A stretch of DNA of 64,000 nt from Leptobrachium leishanense (Eukaryota > Chordata > Amphibia > Anura > Megophryidae). Positions within the stretch are counted from its first letter, which is position 1. Each line of letters starts with the position of its first letter. Below, in pieces: positions 22,574 through 35,247 of this stretch. A model generated the notes under the pieces. It made no database searches, was not told the origin of the DNA, and saw only the letters and a list, made by a program, of their open reading frames with translations. The stretch covers positions 21,139,615 through 21,203,614 of the forward strand of contig CM019075.1 in NCBI GenBank assembly GCA_009667805.1, written 5' to 3'. Both the position numbers and the translations under genes were made by a program.

Positions 22574-23637
22574 CTTGCACCGCAGTCTCCCAACCCGTCC
22601 GCAGCTCTCCTGTACACCATTCAAGTCCTCTACGGACACGACCTTCACTTCCTTGCTGCCTGGGCCCTCTCCTGTATACAGTGACTTTTCCTTTTCTTGT
22701 CCATGGCTGGGGGCGTATTTCATAGGGGAAGTTTGCTGTTCTTCTACCTGCAATTAGACACTTGGCGGAGTCATATGGTGGTTTCATCACGACCGCAGAA
22801 ACTCTTAGACACTGGGCTGGAGGCAGAGCCATATCTCAAGCCTTCGAATGTAAAAAACACAAGCTGGGAAAGGGTGGGGGGTCCCGGCCATAAGCTGATG
22901 GATGCTTATGAGGGGGCAGTAAAGCTTTAGAAGAGCCATTGTCTCCTCCACCAAGATGGAGGTGCCGCGAACTGCCTAATCTCTGGAACCTTTCAGCACA
23001 ACCACAGGGTCCCTCGAAGCACACAATCCTCGCTGTGACTCTGCTCACAAAACTGACCTGTGCCTTTTTTACCTTTTATCTTAGATGGTTTTTCTTTCTA
23101 CATTTTGGTCTTGTTTTTTTGGGGAAACTGTTTCTGGAACAACCAAGTCCTAAGCGTCAACGCTATAACCCGCTTGGGACTGGAAGCGGATGCAAGTAGA
23201 CTATAAGGAAGCCCAACCTGGATACAAAAATCACATCTAGATGGTCATGGCTCACACATGCAAAAATCCCCATTCTGATCTGTTGGCCGGGGGGGTTCAC
23301 AAGCGCCAATCCCCCCAGCACACACCTAAAGGCTCTCCGCATTGCCAATCCATTCAGGCACATCCATGTTTTACTTATTTACTTGGGTTATTTTGCAACT
23401 TCCAGGTACAATTTAACCAACCGCCGTCATAAACCCATAAAACGTGATTCCAATAAACCACCGGATGCCACAAGGACTTGATTACTTACCCCCCACGTGT
23501 GCTCCAAGGCGTTATTCGGACAAAATCTCACAGTTGAAAGACTAAAAGATCGGGGCTGATTTTTGGCCTTTAAATGTGATGTCCCTCCACCAATTCTCCG
23601 GAGTTGGCAGCCCTGTGGCTTTGCAGTGCAATATGTG

Positions 23638-23643
23638 AATAAA
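23638..23643 (+). terminator. SHC1: Candidate SHC1 polyadenylation signal
   Basis: Canonical AATAAA about 1.07 kb after the stop codon. Alternatives at 23452 and 24614 are equally canonical. Confidence 0.4.
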
Positions 23644-24613
23644 GGGGCTTCTGTCTGTTCACACGCGCAGCCGAACTCTGCTTTAGGTGCAGGTTTTGGC
23701 TTCTTTCCGCAGCGGTCTATGCTGTATGGTTGACACCTTCACCACACCTTTTTCTCAGGATAACCCCCCCCCTCTGTCGTAAGTGGGCGTTCCCATGACT
23801 AAATGGCGTGTATTAATGTCCTTTTTGGATGGAAGAGATTTTGTCCCGTCCCCCCAGTTGATTTATGTAATGCTAAGAGGAACATTTTGGGGCAGAAGAG
23901 CATAAACTGGTTAATCGCCACAGATCTAGATTATGATTTCTGTATTCTCAATATTTTGGGTTTTTCGGTTTGTATTCCCCCGCCTCGAATTTTACAAACC
24001 CCTCCTGCGTATATGTTTACAACGTTAATCGTAAGGTTTTCCACCCGCACATTGCGGTAAACCTCAGCCATAGAGGACAGGTTTGTTTTTCCATTAAATG
24101 AGTAAATATAGGGGGGGGGGGGGGCGTGCAACGCATTAAAGCCAAAAAACGTAAATCTTACAGCGAGCGGATTTACGCCACAAACTGTATATATAACCTG
24201 GAAAAAACATTCTACATCAGAACTGTGTCCTTATACTGTCATGACGCGTCCCTGTAAATCGGTTAAAGTACTTTGTGCAGGGGGGCATCGATAGCGTTGA
24301 CTTTGCAGAAGACGTGAGGACCGGATGTACCGGGGATGAGGCGGCCGTGAAAGGAAATGCACAAATCCATCCTTATCTTTTTGCGTAATCGTGTACAGAA
24401 ACGGCAGCCACGTTCTGCATGCTTCACTTTCTATTCTGATACCAAAGTCCAGCTGTTGTCACTTAGAACATATCAACCATTTTACACGGTTCTTTATACT
24501 TTGTCACGAGATTTTGTATGTTAATTGTGTTTTTTTTCTTTTTTCCTTTTTTCCAAATGAAATATAATGCCTTGATTTATACCAAAGGAAAGTGTGGGGG
24601 GGGGGGAATGCTT

Positions 24614-24619
24614 AATAAA
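24614..24619 (+). terminator. SHC1: Candidate distal SHC1 polyadenylation signal
   Basis: Canonical AATAAA about 2.04 kb after the stop codon, followed by an A/T-rich stretch. It would give a longer 3' UTR. Confidence 0.35.
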
Positions 24620-24649
24620 ATTAGTATTTCTTTACAAAACAATCTTTGG

Positions 24650-24739
24650 TTATTTTTCTCTCTCTCTTCCCCCCCCCCTCCTCCTATTCCCCCCCCCCTC
24701 CTCCTCCTCCTCCCCCCCCCTCCTCCTCCCCCCCCCCGA
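24650..24739. repeat. Pyrimidine tract, C-run and TCC repeats
   Basis: A 90-base stretch of TCTC, C(8-9) runs and CTCCTCCTCC with almost no purines on the + strand. It is low complexity; open frames across it are artefacts. Confidence 0.9.
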
Positions 24740-27617
24740 TCTTGCATTTCATTCTGCTGACTTCATGGCGGTTGAGAGAGAAGGGAGATGTGGCAGGAAA
24801 GTTGCAATCCACTTCTGGCTGCGGTGAAAGCTTGTGCATGCTGGGAGATACCATACAGAGCCCAGCGTGTCTCCGGGCAGCATGTCCTATGCTGGGGCTG
24901 CCAAGAGCACGTGCCTCAGCAGCTTGAGGAGCACTGGACTGCTGCATGACCCATCCTGAGCATCAGGGAGGCAATTCGGAAATGATGGCGTTTCAGTCTG
25001 TTCGCTTTTAGAATTCAGGAGATGTTGCAGTTGGGACACTAATCGCTGACCTACCGGACCAGCTATAGCAAGCTTTGCTTTGGTTACATTGAAAACCGTA
25101 CGGCCTGGGCCAGGCAGGGAGGGCGGGAAAGTGAATCGATTCAATTTTATTCCGCTTCCTGGAGCTCCAGCCGGTCACCTTCCCCTGGGCAGTGATGTGT
25201 CGCTGTGGAACTAGATCAATTTTGTCCTTTTACTTTAAAGCACGCAACAATCCCCCCCCCCCTCACTTGGGTTAGAAATTACATTAAAAAAAAATGTGAG
25301 GGGTTAAGGATTCAGTGTGGCGGGATGGAAGTCCGCCTGCGGTCCTGCTCTGACCCCCCCCCCCTTTGATGGCGTCCGGCCCAACTACAGAGTGGCACTG
25401 CACTCGGCGTCTCGAGCGGCCTGGAGGATGAAATGGCGTTGGTCCGGCGTCTGGAGAGATGGTGCGGTGTTGCCTTGGGGATCCCGTTCCTGGGTTGAGT
25501 GGTGAGGCAGGAGACCGCTGAGTGTCTCCTGCAATAGTGATTGTAGCTCTGAAATGAAGACACCAGACGCGGCTGTATGCTTTAAAACCGTGAACTGAAT
25601 TTTATGGGTTTCAACAGGGTCATTTATACAACTTCACACACACAGATTAAAAACTCCCCCACCCACACAACCAGCACTGATTGGCTCCTTTCCCAGCCTC
25701 CTGTTCCCTTTCAGCCTCCCCCATTTGTCCAGGGGATGAGGTCTTGGAAAAGCCTCAAATCAGCTGGTTTGCTGTATCCTCCATCTTGGGGCCATGAGGT
25801 CCTTTGGACCCATGCTGGGCTGGGCAAAATGGAGACTGAAGCAAATCACATACAGTTTTCTACATCTGAATCTACACTCACACAATAGAGGATACATTTT
25901 AAATACACCACACTTCATAAAATCACATGAGTAATAACAGAGATTGTCCAGACAGTATTTAAACGCAAAATCGAAAGAAAGGAAAAAATGGTCTTTAAAA
26001 TTGGAGCAGAGTCAGTTCCTTGTGGCTCTCTGAGGAGCGCCAGATGTCAGGTCCGTGACACACAGCTTGTAACATTTTCCCATGTAAATATTAATAGTAT
26101 AAAGGGACTCTCAACTCCGGTCTTCAGAGGCACCATCATCAGGTGCCAGGTATTGAGATGGCTCCATCTGCAGATGTACTGGACAAAAGCATTTGCTTTC
26201 GGGATGCAGAAGGTGACCCCAAAGTTTTAGCCCTGTGGGCATTACGCATAAACGCACGAAAAGAATTCTGGGAACTGAAGGCATAAACATGGGGGGGGGA
26301 GCACGAGTTTGCCAGCCCTGCTTTATACAGTTTTAAAACCTTGACTCCATTGCAGGGCTGGCTCGCCAATCCGCCCAACATATGTTGCTGGCTTCCTGCA
26401 AGTCCCAGCATGTCATGTGATCACAGGTGGAGAGCTGGACCCAGAGACAGTCCAACCAATCCAATGGCTCTCAGTTCGACTGCATCAAGTCATTGGACCG
26501 GGATACTGATTCGGAACCCTGACCCGAGCTTCAACCCTCTAGGGATTGCTCCAAGGGGTGGGGTGGGGGGTACTCAGGGAATTTTGACCACTCAATTTAG
26601 TTTACATATTGTACCTTTTTAATTCTGTTCAGCCCGTTGTACGGCGCTGCAGAACACGTCGGCACCTTACAAATTTTGTCTTTGGGTGGAGGTTGCGCAC
26701 TGTGCACATGGGAGAACCTATCTCTGTCTAGGGTGACTCCGTCCAATCACATTAGCTTTTTTTTCTGGTTTGATCCAGAATAAGACTGATAAAGAATGCC
26801 TAAGACAACTTATTAATCCTGCTTTGATTTGGACTTTTATATACTTTAAAGAAACTTTTAACCATTTATGTTAATCAGTAATGGAAAAAAACTTGCATTT
26901 TAAGAGTGCCTATTGGAATACATTATGACCACAAACGTTGGGATGATTCCACAAACACGTGGGATGATTTGATTTACGTGCTGCAATTTATTGGAAACTG
27001 TTAAATTTACACTTTTTTTTTGTCTAATGTTTCCATGTAGATGCAACACAAGGACGGCAGGCACTCCTGAATAACTCTGTGGCTTTATTTGGAGGACATG
27101 ACATTGTAGTCATCAGCATGACCTTCTCGATGCTCGTTTATGGGTGCAGATACCACCTCTTCAAACATTACTTCACGTACATTTTGTTACCCCTAATCTG
27201 GAATTCTAAAAGTCCGGAATACTCTAAAAACAGGAATTTCAGAGCCTTCCAGATTTTAAGAATTCCACAATAGGGACATGCTGGGCAGGTTGCTGTGCCC
27301 AGGAGCCAGATCTCTGCAAAGGCGTGGAGCCTCTGATCAGCCCCAGCATGTGACATGCTGCATGGAGACCCGCTGGCTCTGAGCAGCATGTCCACGGAGG
27401 AAACCTGCACAGCGCTCTACTGCTTGATCTCCCTCCTGTCAGACATCAGATTCTGAAATCCTGAAGAACACAGTCTGGAATCAAGGATAAAAACGTGCTC
27501 AATCTGTAGTCTAATGAGAGATATATATATACACACACACACACAAAACTGAAGGTACAGCGGTTTTACAAGCCTTTTTTGCATGCAGTGTTGTATCAAG
27601 TAGGGTGAATTCTCTAT
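24740..27617. other. SHC1-PYGO2 spacer, first part
   Basis: No coding exon or RNA gene recognised. It holds G/C runs, an L2-type remnant near 26630-26665 (GTTGTACGGCGCTGCAGAAC) and (AT)/(AC) microsatellites near 27522-27546. Confidence 0.5.
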
Positions 27618-27620
27618 TAA

Positions 27621-27947
27621 GGCTGGGCTCAGTCGAGAGTTTTTGTAGAGCAGAAGTAAGGTCCATGAGAGTGGACGTTCCTTCCATTCTGACGCCCGTC
27701 TGGCCACCTCGCTGAGTGCAGTTAGTGCGCTCAGCGCTGCAAGGCTCGATCCTCCTGCGGAGGATCGCGCTTTGCAGCCCCATCGAAAGTGTGTCGTAGC
27801 ACTTCGATGGGAGGCTTGCAACAAGTCCGCTGTAGCGTGCGCAATTTGCAGCGTGTGGCCGGCTCCGTCGAGGCATCACAACGCTGCGACTGACGCCGGG
27901 AGGCATTTCCGTACTGGCGCACATGGTGCGCTTGTCTGACCACGACC
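27621..27947. mobile_element. Probable Harbinger-like MITE, diverged
   Basis: Begins GGCTGGGCTCAGTCGAGAG after TTAA and ends near GTCTGACCACGACC. The interior shares blocks with the element at 29138: GTGGACGTTCCTTCCATTCT, CGCTCAGCG and ATCCTCCTGCGGAGGATCGC. The terminal match is imperfect and the 3-bp duplication is not clear. Confidence 0.5.
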
Positions 27948-27988
27948 TTTTGGTAGACTGGCAATGTAGTTCCCCATACTGTATACTA

Positions 27989-28513
27989 AGGGGTTTATTA
28001 ACAAAGCATCGTAATCGAACGCCAATTTGGATCACTTTAGCGATTCCATTTCGCTGGCAATTCTGTGAATTCACTATTTGTCAAAAGGGCTACATTCTAC
28101 GAATTGGCATCAGTGAATTTCACCGAACCGGGGGGGGGGAGGGATTAAATCAAAAAACGTGTCAAAGTCTGTGTCAAAATAATGTATTCCAAAAAACCAA
28201 AACATTAAAAAGCAAAAGTCTTAAATACAACAAGATATTTACAAATCTAGAAATAATTTGGGGTTTAAAAAAAAAAAAAAAAGGTTTCAATGTAATAAAT
28301 AGAAAACCGTCTAATTGAAGCCCCGAAAATCAGGTCATGTCCCTCAAATTTTGCTGCAATTCAGCGTTCTAAAAGCCTCCAATGGGGCAATTTTCGAGCC
28401 GCCAAATTGCACAGTGTTTCGCTGTCAATTCACCTGTATTTGGCGAATCGCACCTTCGGTGAAATTCACAGTTGGGCGCAACGCGGTGGCAATTTCGGAG
28501 GTTAGTGAATAAT
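27989..28513. mobile_element. Possible inverted-repeat MITE
   Basis: GGGGTTTATTAACAAAGC at the left and GGTTAGTGAATAATCCC at the right are roughly complementary. Both flanks then carry CGAATT- and CGCCAA-rich sequence with ATTTCACCGAA-like motifs. A G-run and an A-run lie inside. The ends resemble the CAGGGTTAT element at 4915 but the match is weak. Confidence 0.4.
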
Positions 28514-28618
28514 CCCAGATGTTTTGGACCATTTCCCATGAGGCTCAGCTGCTTTAATGAGTGGCTGAGCAACATGCGAAATGTAGAAATGAAGTTCCAA
28601 AGCATCTGAAGGCCGAGG
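28514..28618. mobile_element. hAT-like MITE
   Basis: CCAGATGTTTTGGACCATTTCCCATGAGGCTCAGC pairs with the downstream GCTGAGCAACATGC and CCAAAGCATCTGAAGG. It is a short member of the family at 7957. Confidence 0.65.
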
Positions 28619-29134
28619 ATGCTGCCCCCCCTGCTTTATACCGTAGTTTCTGCTGAAGTTGTCATTTAGCAGAGTCCGCTGTGTTTTCTGACAAAAGGTA
28701 TTTATAGCTTTTTCTCTTTCTAAATAACTCCTTAAAGTTTGGCGCCTGAAATCCAATACAACAATGTGACACCTCTTGCCGCCCACCATACAAGGGTGCC
28801 CTCTCTTACCCCTAACCAAGTACACAAATATACACAGATTCTATAGTGGTTGTGTGCATACACACCATATGTATTGTATGTGTCACCCTTGCATGCAGAA
28901 ATACATACATATAATATATACAATGAGCTCATAAAAAGAAGAAAAAAATAAAAACCACCTAACATACCGTAGTTCCGATAGGTATATTTCACACTCACAT
29001 ATTCAAGAGCCCGATCTGGCTCTACAGACTGCGCCCATGGGTGTTCTGTTTCCAGGGTCCCCACATCATCCTTCTCACGTTTCGTTCCTCTCAGTACTTC
29101 CAGTATTACAATCTGCCCACAAAAACAGTGACGC
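28619..29134. other. Spacer, no gene seen
   Basis: A/T-rich sequence between two MITEs. No exon, RNA or repeat family recognised. Confidence 0.5.
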
Positions 29135-29137
29135 TAA

Positions 29138-29389
29138 GGACTGGCGGCACACGAGCGTTTTGAGAGAAAGGAAGGAACGTCCGTGAAAGTGGGCATTCCT
29201 TCCACTCTCTGCGCTCAGCGTACAAAGCGCAATCCTCCTATGGAGAATCGCGCTTTGTATACCTGTCAGCGTCCGTTTACCTTTTTGACGGGGAGGGCTT
29301 TTTCACATCCGGTGGATGGCCTTCCCCGTCAAAAACGCACGGAAGTGCGGGCGCATATGAGCCATAAATACGCTCGTGTGCCGGGGGCC
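29138..29389. mobile_element. Harbinger-like MITE, second family (252 bp)
   Basis: Left end GGACTGGCGGCACACGAGCG and right end CGCTCGTGTGCCGGGGGCC form near-perfect inverted repeats. TAA is duplicated at 29135-29137 and 29390-29392. The interior has a strong hairpin (CAAAGCGCAATCCTCC / GGAGAATCGCGCTTTG). No coding potential. Confidence 0.82.
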
Positions 29390-29818
29390 TAAGGAGGAAA
29401 ACCTGTGCCTGCAGGTTTCTCCTTAGTGTCCCCGGTTTAGCTCCATATTACGCGCTAATTCAGCAACCTACCCCGTAATGCAGCGCTATGCCTGTGGATA
29501 CTTGAGGCAGCGCTATGCGCCGCCGTGAGCATCCCCTCCATGGAATCCATTGAGGTTTTGACTGCTGGTCACATGACCTGCACTATCTCCCTCGAGATCC
29601 TGCATTTTGGCAGAGTGATGGCCAGAAGCAGCAGTTTGAGCCGCTGTTCAATGAGAGGTGAGTGTGTGATTTTTTTTTGGGGGGGGGGGATTTGTAGCTG
29701 GTGATAACCACATCTAGGAGCTGGTGCTAACTTTTCAGTTAACCGCAGCAGGATGTATGTTAAGCATAGGAGTGCAAAGTACAGTAAACTCAGGCTGGAA
29801 AGCAAACTCAGAGTTGCT

Positions 29819-30560
29819 ATTATTATTATTATTCTTTATTTATAAAGCGCCAGCATATTCCGCAGCGCTGTACAATAAGCACAGTATAGACAGGGTTACA
29901 ATACATTGAACAACATTTGACAAACAGTACAGGAGGAGATGAGGGCCCTATTCCCGTAGGAACTCACAATCTGGGAGGGTTGGGGTTGGAAACAGGAGGA
30001 GAGGACTGTAAGGTGAGAGTGATTGATGGTTGCGTCAGTGAGTTGGGTGGTAGGCTTCCCTAAATAGGAATGTTTTCAGGGAGCGTTTGAAGGAAGAGAA
30101 GTTAGGGGAAAGTCTGACAGTACGAGGGAGAGCGTTCCAGAGAGTGGGGGCTGCGCGTGAGAAATCCTGCAGTCTATCATGGGAAGAGGTGATGCGGGGA
30201 GAAGCTAGGCGCAGGTCACTGTTTGACCTTAGGGAGTGGGCTGGGGTGTATTTGGTGATTAGTGAGGACAGGTAGTGGGGCGCTGAGTTAGTGAGGGTTT
30301 TGTAGGTAAGGATAAGGATTTTGAACTTAATTCTGCAGTGGATGGGGAGCCAGTGAAGGGACTCACAGAGGGGAGCGGCAGAGACAGAGCTTCGGGTGAG
30401 GTGAATTAGCCTGGCGGAGGCGTTCAGGATGGATTGTAGGGGGGAGAGGCGGGACAGAGGGAGGCCAGATAAGAGATTATTGCAATAGTCGAGTCGGGAG
30501 ATTACCAGGGCGTGTATGAGTTGTTTTGTGGCGACAGCGGTAAGAAATGGCCGAATTCTG
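29819..30560 (-). mobile_element. 5'-truncated L2-clade LINE
   Basis: Minus-strand LINE. The 3' tail (ATT repeats, then CTTTATTTATAAAGCGCC on the + strand) is at 29819 and coding sequence runs from 30560 down to 30035. Encoded motifs are [40 protein letters not shown] and [10 protein letters not shown], the end of an L2-type reverse transcriptase. The 8-bp GAGTTGCT flanks both sides (29811-29818 and 30561-30568) as target duplication. It is nearly the same as the copy at 43329. Confidence 0.88.
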
Positions 30561-30568
30561 GAGTTGCT

Positions 30569-31319
30569 AACCATTTTTTTAACCCCTTATTGTTCAGAAT
30601 GTAATTTGGTTGGCCCGCACTTAACGCTAACGCCGGTGTTGAATTGTGTATCTAATATATATATACACAGCCAATGTTTGCTGTAGTTGCAGCTTAGTGA
30701 CATTTACCATTATTTGCAACAACAGCAAACATCTGCAGTGAAGATTGGATGAATTAAAAGAAAACCCTATATAAATCAGTGCAGGTTCTACAGTAAAACC
30801 GGATGTCAAATAGCTTTTAAACACAAAGAGCAGATAACATGGTTAAAAGGAGCTCAGTCGCTACAGTATGACCTGGTTAAGAGCAGCACCAAGTGACCCA
30901 AGGCTGCAGCATCCCTTCCCTTTATATAGCAAGGACCACAGTGCTTTGCGGCTCATGGAGAAATGGTCATACCAAGTGGCATGAAGGTCTGTGTGCTCTT
31001 ATTACCCACCCCAAACAGGACAGGCTCTCCGCGTATACATTGCTCAGATACTGTGCTTAAAAGATAGGATTTGGAGATAATTTCTAGGGCTTGGGGGGGT
31101 TATGAGCACAGTCCCCCTGTTTTCGAAATGGTGTCATCTAGAGAACAGGGAGTCGCTTGCGACGCGTGAGTTGTACCATTATAAAAAGGGGATGTCCCAT
31201 CGTCACTTAATAAATTGTATTCAATACGTATCGTTGTGTTCATAATCTTAGAACACGGATAAAGTGCTGATTCACCTCAGCTTTACATTAGAGTTGCCAT
31301 TCGTGTCCATGGTTTATCT
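30569..31319. other. Spacer before PYGO2
   Basis: No gene recognised. AATAAA and T/A-rich stretches are present, with a short TATATA run near 30655. Confidence 0.5.
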
Positions 31320-31593
31320 TTGGGGGGGGTGTGCACCCCCGCGCGGGGGTCGCAGTTGTAGGGACCCGGCTGGCTTCCGGTAAGCTGCTCCGACTTCCGT
31401 TTTTTTGTGAGAGGCCTGGAGCGTCGGAGCGGGAACCGAGTGTGAGTCCGGTAGCCAGTGACCGGAGCGGAGCGATCCACTCAAAACGTGCCGGGTCGGC
31501 ATCAGGCCGGAAGCCGAGCGTGACCCGAGGCAGCAAACGGAGCGGGGGCGCCCGGGACATGCGCGGCCACTGAGCCCTCTGCTTCTCCGTTTG
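31320..31593 (+). promoter_or_regulatory. PYGO2: GC/CpG-rich 5' region of PYGO2
   Basis: A sharp rise in G+C and CpG (CCCCGCGCGGGGGTCG, CGGAGCGGGAACCGAG and more) directly upstream of the PYGO2 ATG. This is what is expected of a CpG-island promoter with 5' UTR. No TATA box is obvious. The transcription start cannot be placed. Confidence 0.5.
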
Positions 31594-31654
31594 ATGGCCG
31601 CTGATCAGGACAAGCTGGAAGGACTAAGTCTCCCGGGCCGCAGAGCCAAAGCCG
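31594..31654 (+). CDS. PYGO2: PYGO2 coding exon 1
   Basis: ATGGCCGCTGATCAG encodes MAADQDKLEGLSLPGRRAKA plus one base. The upstream in-frame TTG is not used as start. Donor GTGAGA at 31655 lies only 20 bases before the intronic minisatellite begins. Confidence 0.93.
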
Positions 31655-34600
31655 GTGAGATAACGGAGGAGGGGGCACAGGGGGCGCTTCTGGTCATTGG
31701 GAGGAGGGGGCACAGGGGGCGCTTCTGGTCATTGGGAGGAGGGGGCACAGGGGGCGCTTCTGGTCATTGGGAGGAGGGGGCACAGGGGGCGCTTCTGGTC
31801 ATTGGGAGGAGGGGGCACAGGGGGCGCTTCTGGTCATTGGGAGGAGGGGGCACAGGGGGCGCTTCTGGTCATTGGGAGGAGGGCACAGGGGGCGCTTCTG
31901 GTCATTGGGAGGAGGGGCGCTTCTGGTCATTGGGAGGAGGGGGCGCTTCTGGTCATTGGGAGGAGGGGGCGCTTCTGGTCATTGGGAGGAGGGGGCGCTT
32001 CTGGTCATTGGGAGGAGGGGGCGCTTCTGGTCATTGGAGGAGGGGCGCTTCTGGTCATTGAGGAGGGGGCGCTTCTGGTCATTGGGAGGAGGGGGCGCTT
32101 CTGGTCATTGGGAGGAGGGGCGCTTCTGGTCATTGGGAGGAGGGGGCGCTTCTGGTTCATTGGGAGGAGGGGCGCTTCTGGTCATTGGGAGGAGGGGGCG
32201 CTTCTGGTCATTGGGAGGAGGGGGCGCTTCTGGTCATTGGGGGCGCTTCTGGTCATTGGGAGGAGGGGGCGCTTCTGGTCATTGGGAGCGCTTCTGGTCA
32301 TTGGGGGCGCTTCTGGTCATTGGGAGCGCTTCTGGTCATTGGGAGCGCTTCTGGTCATTGGGAGCGCTTCTGGTCATTGGGAGGAGGGGGCGCTTCTGGT
32401 CATTGGGAGGAGGGGGCGCTTCTGGTCATTGGGAGGAGGGGGCGCTTCTGGTCATTGGAGGAGGGGGCGCTTCTGGTCATTGGAGGAGGGGGCGCTTCTG
32501 GTCATTGGAGGAGGGGGCGCTTCTGGTCATTGGAGGAGGGGGCGCTTCTGGTCATTGGAGGAGGGGGCGCAGGGTGTTTTTGGGCATTGGAAGAGGGGGC
32601 GCTTCTGGTCATTGGGAGGAGGGGGCGCTTCTGGTCATTGGGAGGAGGGGCGCTTCTGGTCATTGGGAGGAGGGGGCGCTTCTGGTCATTGGGAGGAGGG
32701 GGCTTCTGGTCATTGGGAGGAGGGGGCGCTTCTGGTCATTGGGAGGAGGGGGCGCTGGGTGTTTTTGGGCATTGGAAGAGGGGGCGCTTCTGGTCATTGG
32801 GAGGAGGGGCGCTTCTGGTCATTGGGAGGAGGGGGCGCTTCTGGTCATTGGGAGGAGGGGGCGCTGGGTGTTTTTGGCATTGGAAGGAGGGGCGCTTCTG
32901 GTCATTGGAGGAGGGGGCGCTTCTGGTCATTGGGAGGAGGGGGCGCTTCTGGTCATTGGGAGGAGGGGGCGCTTCTGGTCATTGGGAGGAGGGGGCGCTT
33001 CTGGTCATTGGGAGGAGGGGGCGCTTCTGGTCATTGGGAGGAGGGGCGCTTCTGGTCATTGGGAGGAGGGGGCGCTTCTGGTCATTGGAGAGGGGGCGCT
33101 GGGTGTTTTTGGGCATTGGAAGGAGGGGGCGCTTCTGGTCATTGGGAGGAGGGGCGCTGGGTGTTTTTGGGCATTGGGAGGAGGGGCGCTTCTGGTCATT
33201 GGGAGGAGGGGGCGCAGGGTGTTTTTGGGCATTGGAAGGAGGGGGCGCTTCTGGTCATTGGGAGGAGGGGGCGCTTCTGGTCATTGGGAGGAGGGGGTGC
33301 TTCTGGTCATTGGGAGGAGGGGGCGCTTCTGGTCATTGGGAGGAGGGGGCGCTTCTGGTCATTGGGAGGAGGGGGCGCTTCTGGTCATTGGGAGGAGGGG
33401 GCGCTTCTGGTCATTGGGAGGAGGGGGCGCTTCTGGTCATTGGGAGGAGGGGGCTTCTGGTCATTGGGAGGAGGGGCGCTTCTGGTCATTGGGAGAGGGG
33501 GCGCTTCTGGTCATTGGAGAGAGGGGGCGCTTCTGGTCATTGGAGGAGGGGGCGCTTCTGGTCATTGGAGGAGGGGGCGCTTCTGGTCATTGGGAGGAGG
33601 GGGCGCTTCTGGTCATTGGAGGAGGGGGCGCTTCTGGTCATTGGAGGAGGGGGCGCTTCTGGTCATTGGGAGGAGGGGGCGCAGGGTGTTTTTGGGCATT
33701 GGAAGGAGGGGGCACAGGGAGGAGGGGGCGCTTCTGGTCATTGGGAGGAGGGGGCGCTGGGTGTTTTTGGGCATTGGAAGGAGGGGGCGCTTCTGGTCAT
33801 TGGGAGGAGGGGGCGCTTCTGGTCATTGGGAGGAGGGGGCGCTGGGTGTTTTTGGGCATTGGAAGGAGGGGGCGCTTCTGGTCATTGGGAGGAGGGGGCG
33901 CTGGGTGTTTTTGGGCATTGGGAGGAGGGGGCGCTTCTGGTCATTGGGAGGAGGGGGCGCAGGGTGTTTTTGGGCATTGGAAGGAGGGGGCGCTTCTGGT
34001 CATTGGGAGGAGGGGGCGCTTCTGGTCATTGGGAGGAGGGGGCGCTTCTGTCATTGGAAGGAGGGGGCGCTTCTGGTCATTGGGAGGAGGGGGCGCTTCT
34101 GGTCATTGGGAGGAGGGGGCGCTTCTGGTCATTGGGAGGAGGGGGCGCTTTTGGTCATTGGGAGGAGGGGGCGCTTTTGGTCATTGGGAGGAGGGGGCGC
34201 TTTTGGTCATTGGGAGGAGGGGGCGCTTTTGGTCATTTGGGAGGAGGGGGCGCTTTTGGTCATTGGGAGGAGGGGCGCTTTTGGTCATTGGGAGGAGGGG
34301 GCGCTTTTGGTCATTGGGAGGAGGGCGCTTCTGGTCATTGGAGGAGGGGCGCTTCTGGCTCATGGGAGGATGGGGCGCTTCTGGTCATTGGGAGGAGGGG
34401 CGCTTCTGGTCATTGGGAGGAGGGGGCGCTTCTGGTCATTGGGAGGAGGGGCCGCTTCTGGTCATTGGGAGGAGGGGGCGCTTCTGGTCATTGGGGAGCG
34501 AGGGGCGCTTTCTGGTCATTGGAGGAGGGGGCGCTTCTGGTCATTGGAGGAGGGGCGCTTCTGGTCATTGGGAGGAGGGGCGCTTTCTGGTCATTGGGAG

Positions 34601-35183
34601 GAGGGGCGCAGGGTGTTTTTGGCATTGGAAGGAGGGGGCACAGAGGAGGGGGCGCTTCTGGTCATTGGAGGAGGGGCGCAGGGTGTTTTTGGACATTGGA
34701 AGGAGGGGGCACAGGGAGGAGGGGGTGCTTCTGGTCATTGGGAGGAGGGGTGCTTTTGGTCATTGGGAGGAGGGGTGATTTTGGTCATAGGGAGGAGGGG
34801 TGATTTTGGTCATGGAGGAGGGGCGCTTTTGGTCATTGGGAGGAGGGGCACAGGGTGTTTTGGGGCATTGGAAGGGGGCACAGGGAGGAGGGGGTGCTTC
34901 TGGTCATTGGGAGGAAAGGGGGCATAGGGATGGACCAATATCCTTTTCCTGTACGGATACCCATTATCCGACACCTACATTTCTGTAAGTATTTTTGGGG
35001 GGGGTTAAAATGTCTACTACACTGTAAATATTACTATAACATAGAAAGGAAATGCTAGAAAAATAGCTTAAACAGCTTTCCAGAACAAACGGCAAAATAT
35101 CCTATAAACCCCTAAATGTCACTACAAGAAGCCAAAGCAATATGTGGGGTTAAAGAATCTCCAGTGTGACTGGTAACTCACAG

Positions 35184-35247
<64 letters not shown>

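Larger units (their letters stand above)
22574..24635 (+). other. SHC1: SHC1 3' UTR and downstream flank
   Basis: Sequence after the SHC1 stop with no further coding potential. Candidate polyadenylation signals AATAAA occur at 23452-23457, 23638-23643 and 24614-24619. The real end cannot be chosen from sequence alone. A poly-G run lies at 24112-24124. Confidence 0.6.

Noticed and set aside
31697..34927. Very long open frames (up to 1076 codons) of GASGHWEEG/RRGRFWSLG repeats
   Set aside because: Pure translation of the 26-bp minisatellite in all three frames, lying within PYGO2 intron 1. No start context, splice support or non-repeat sequence.
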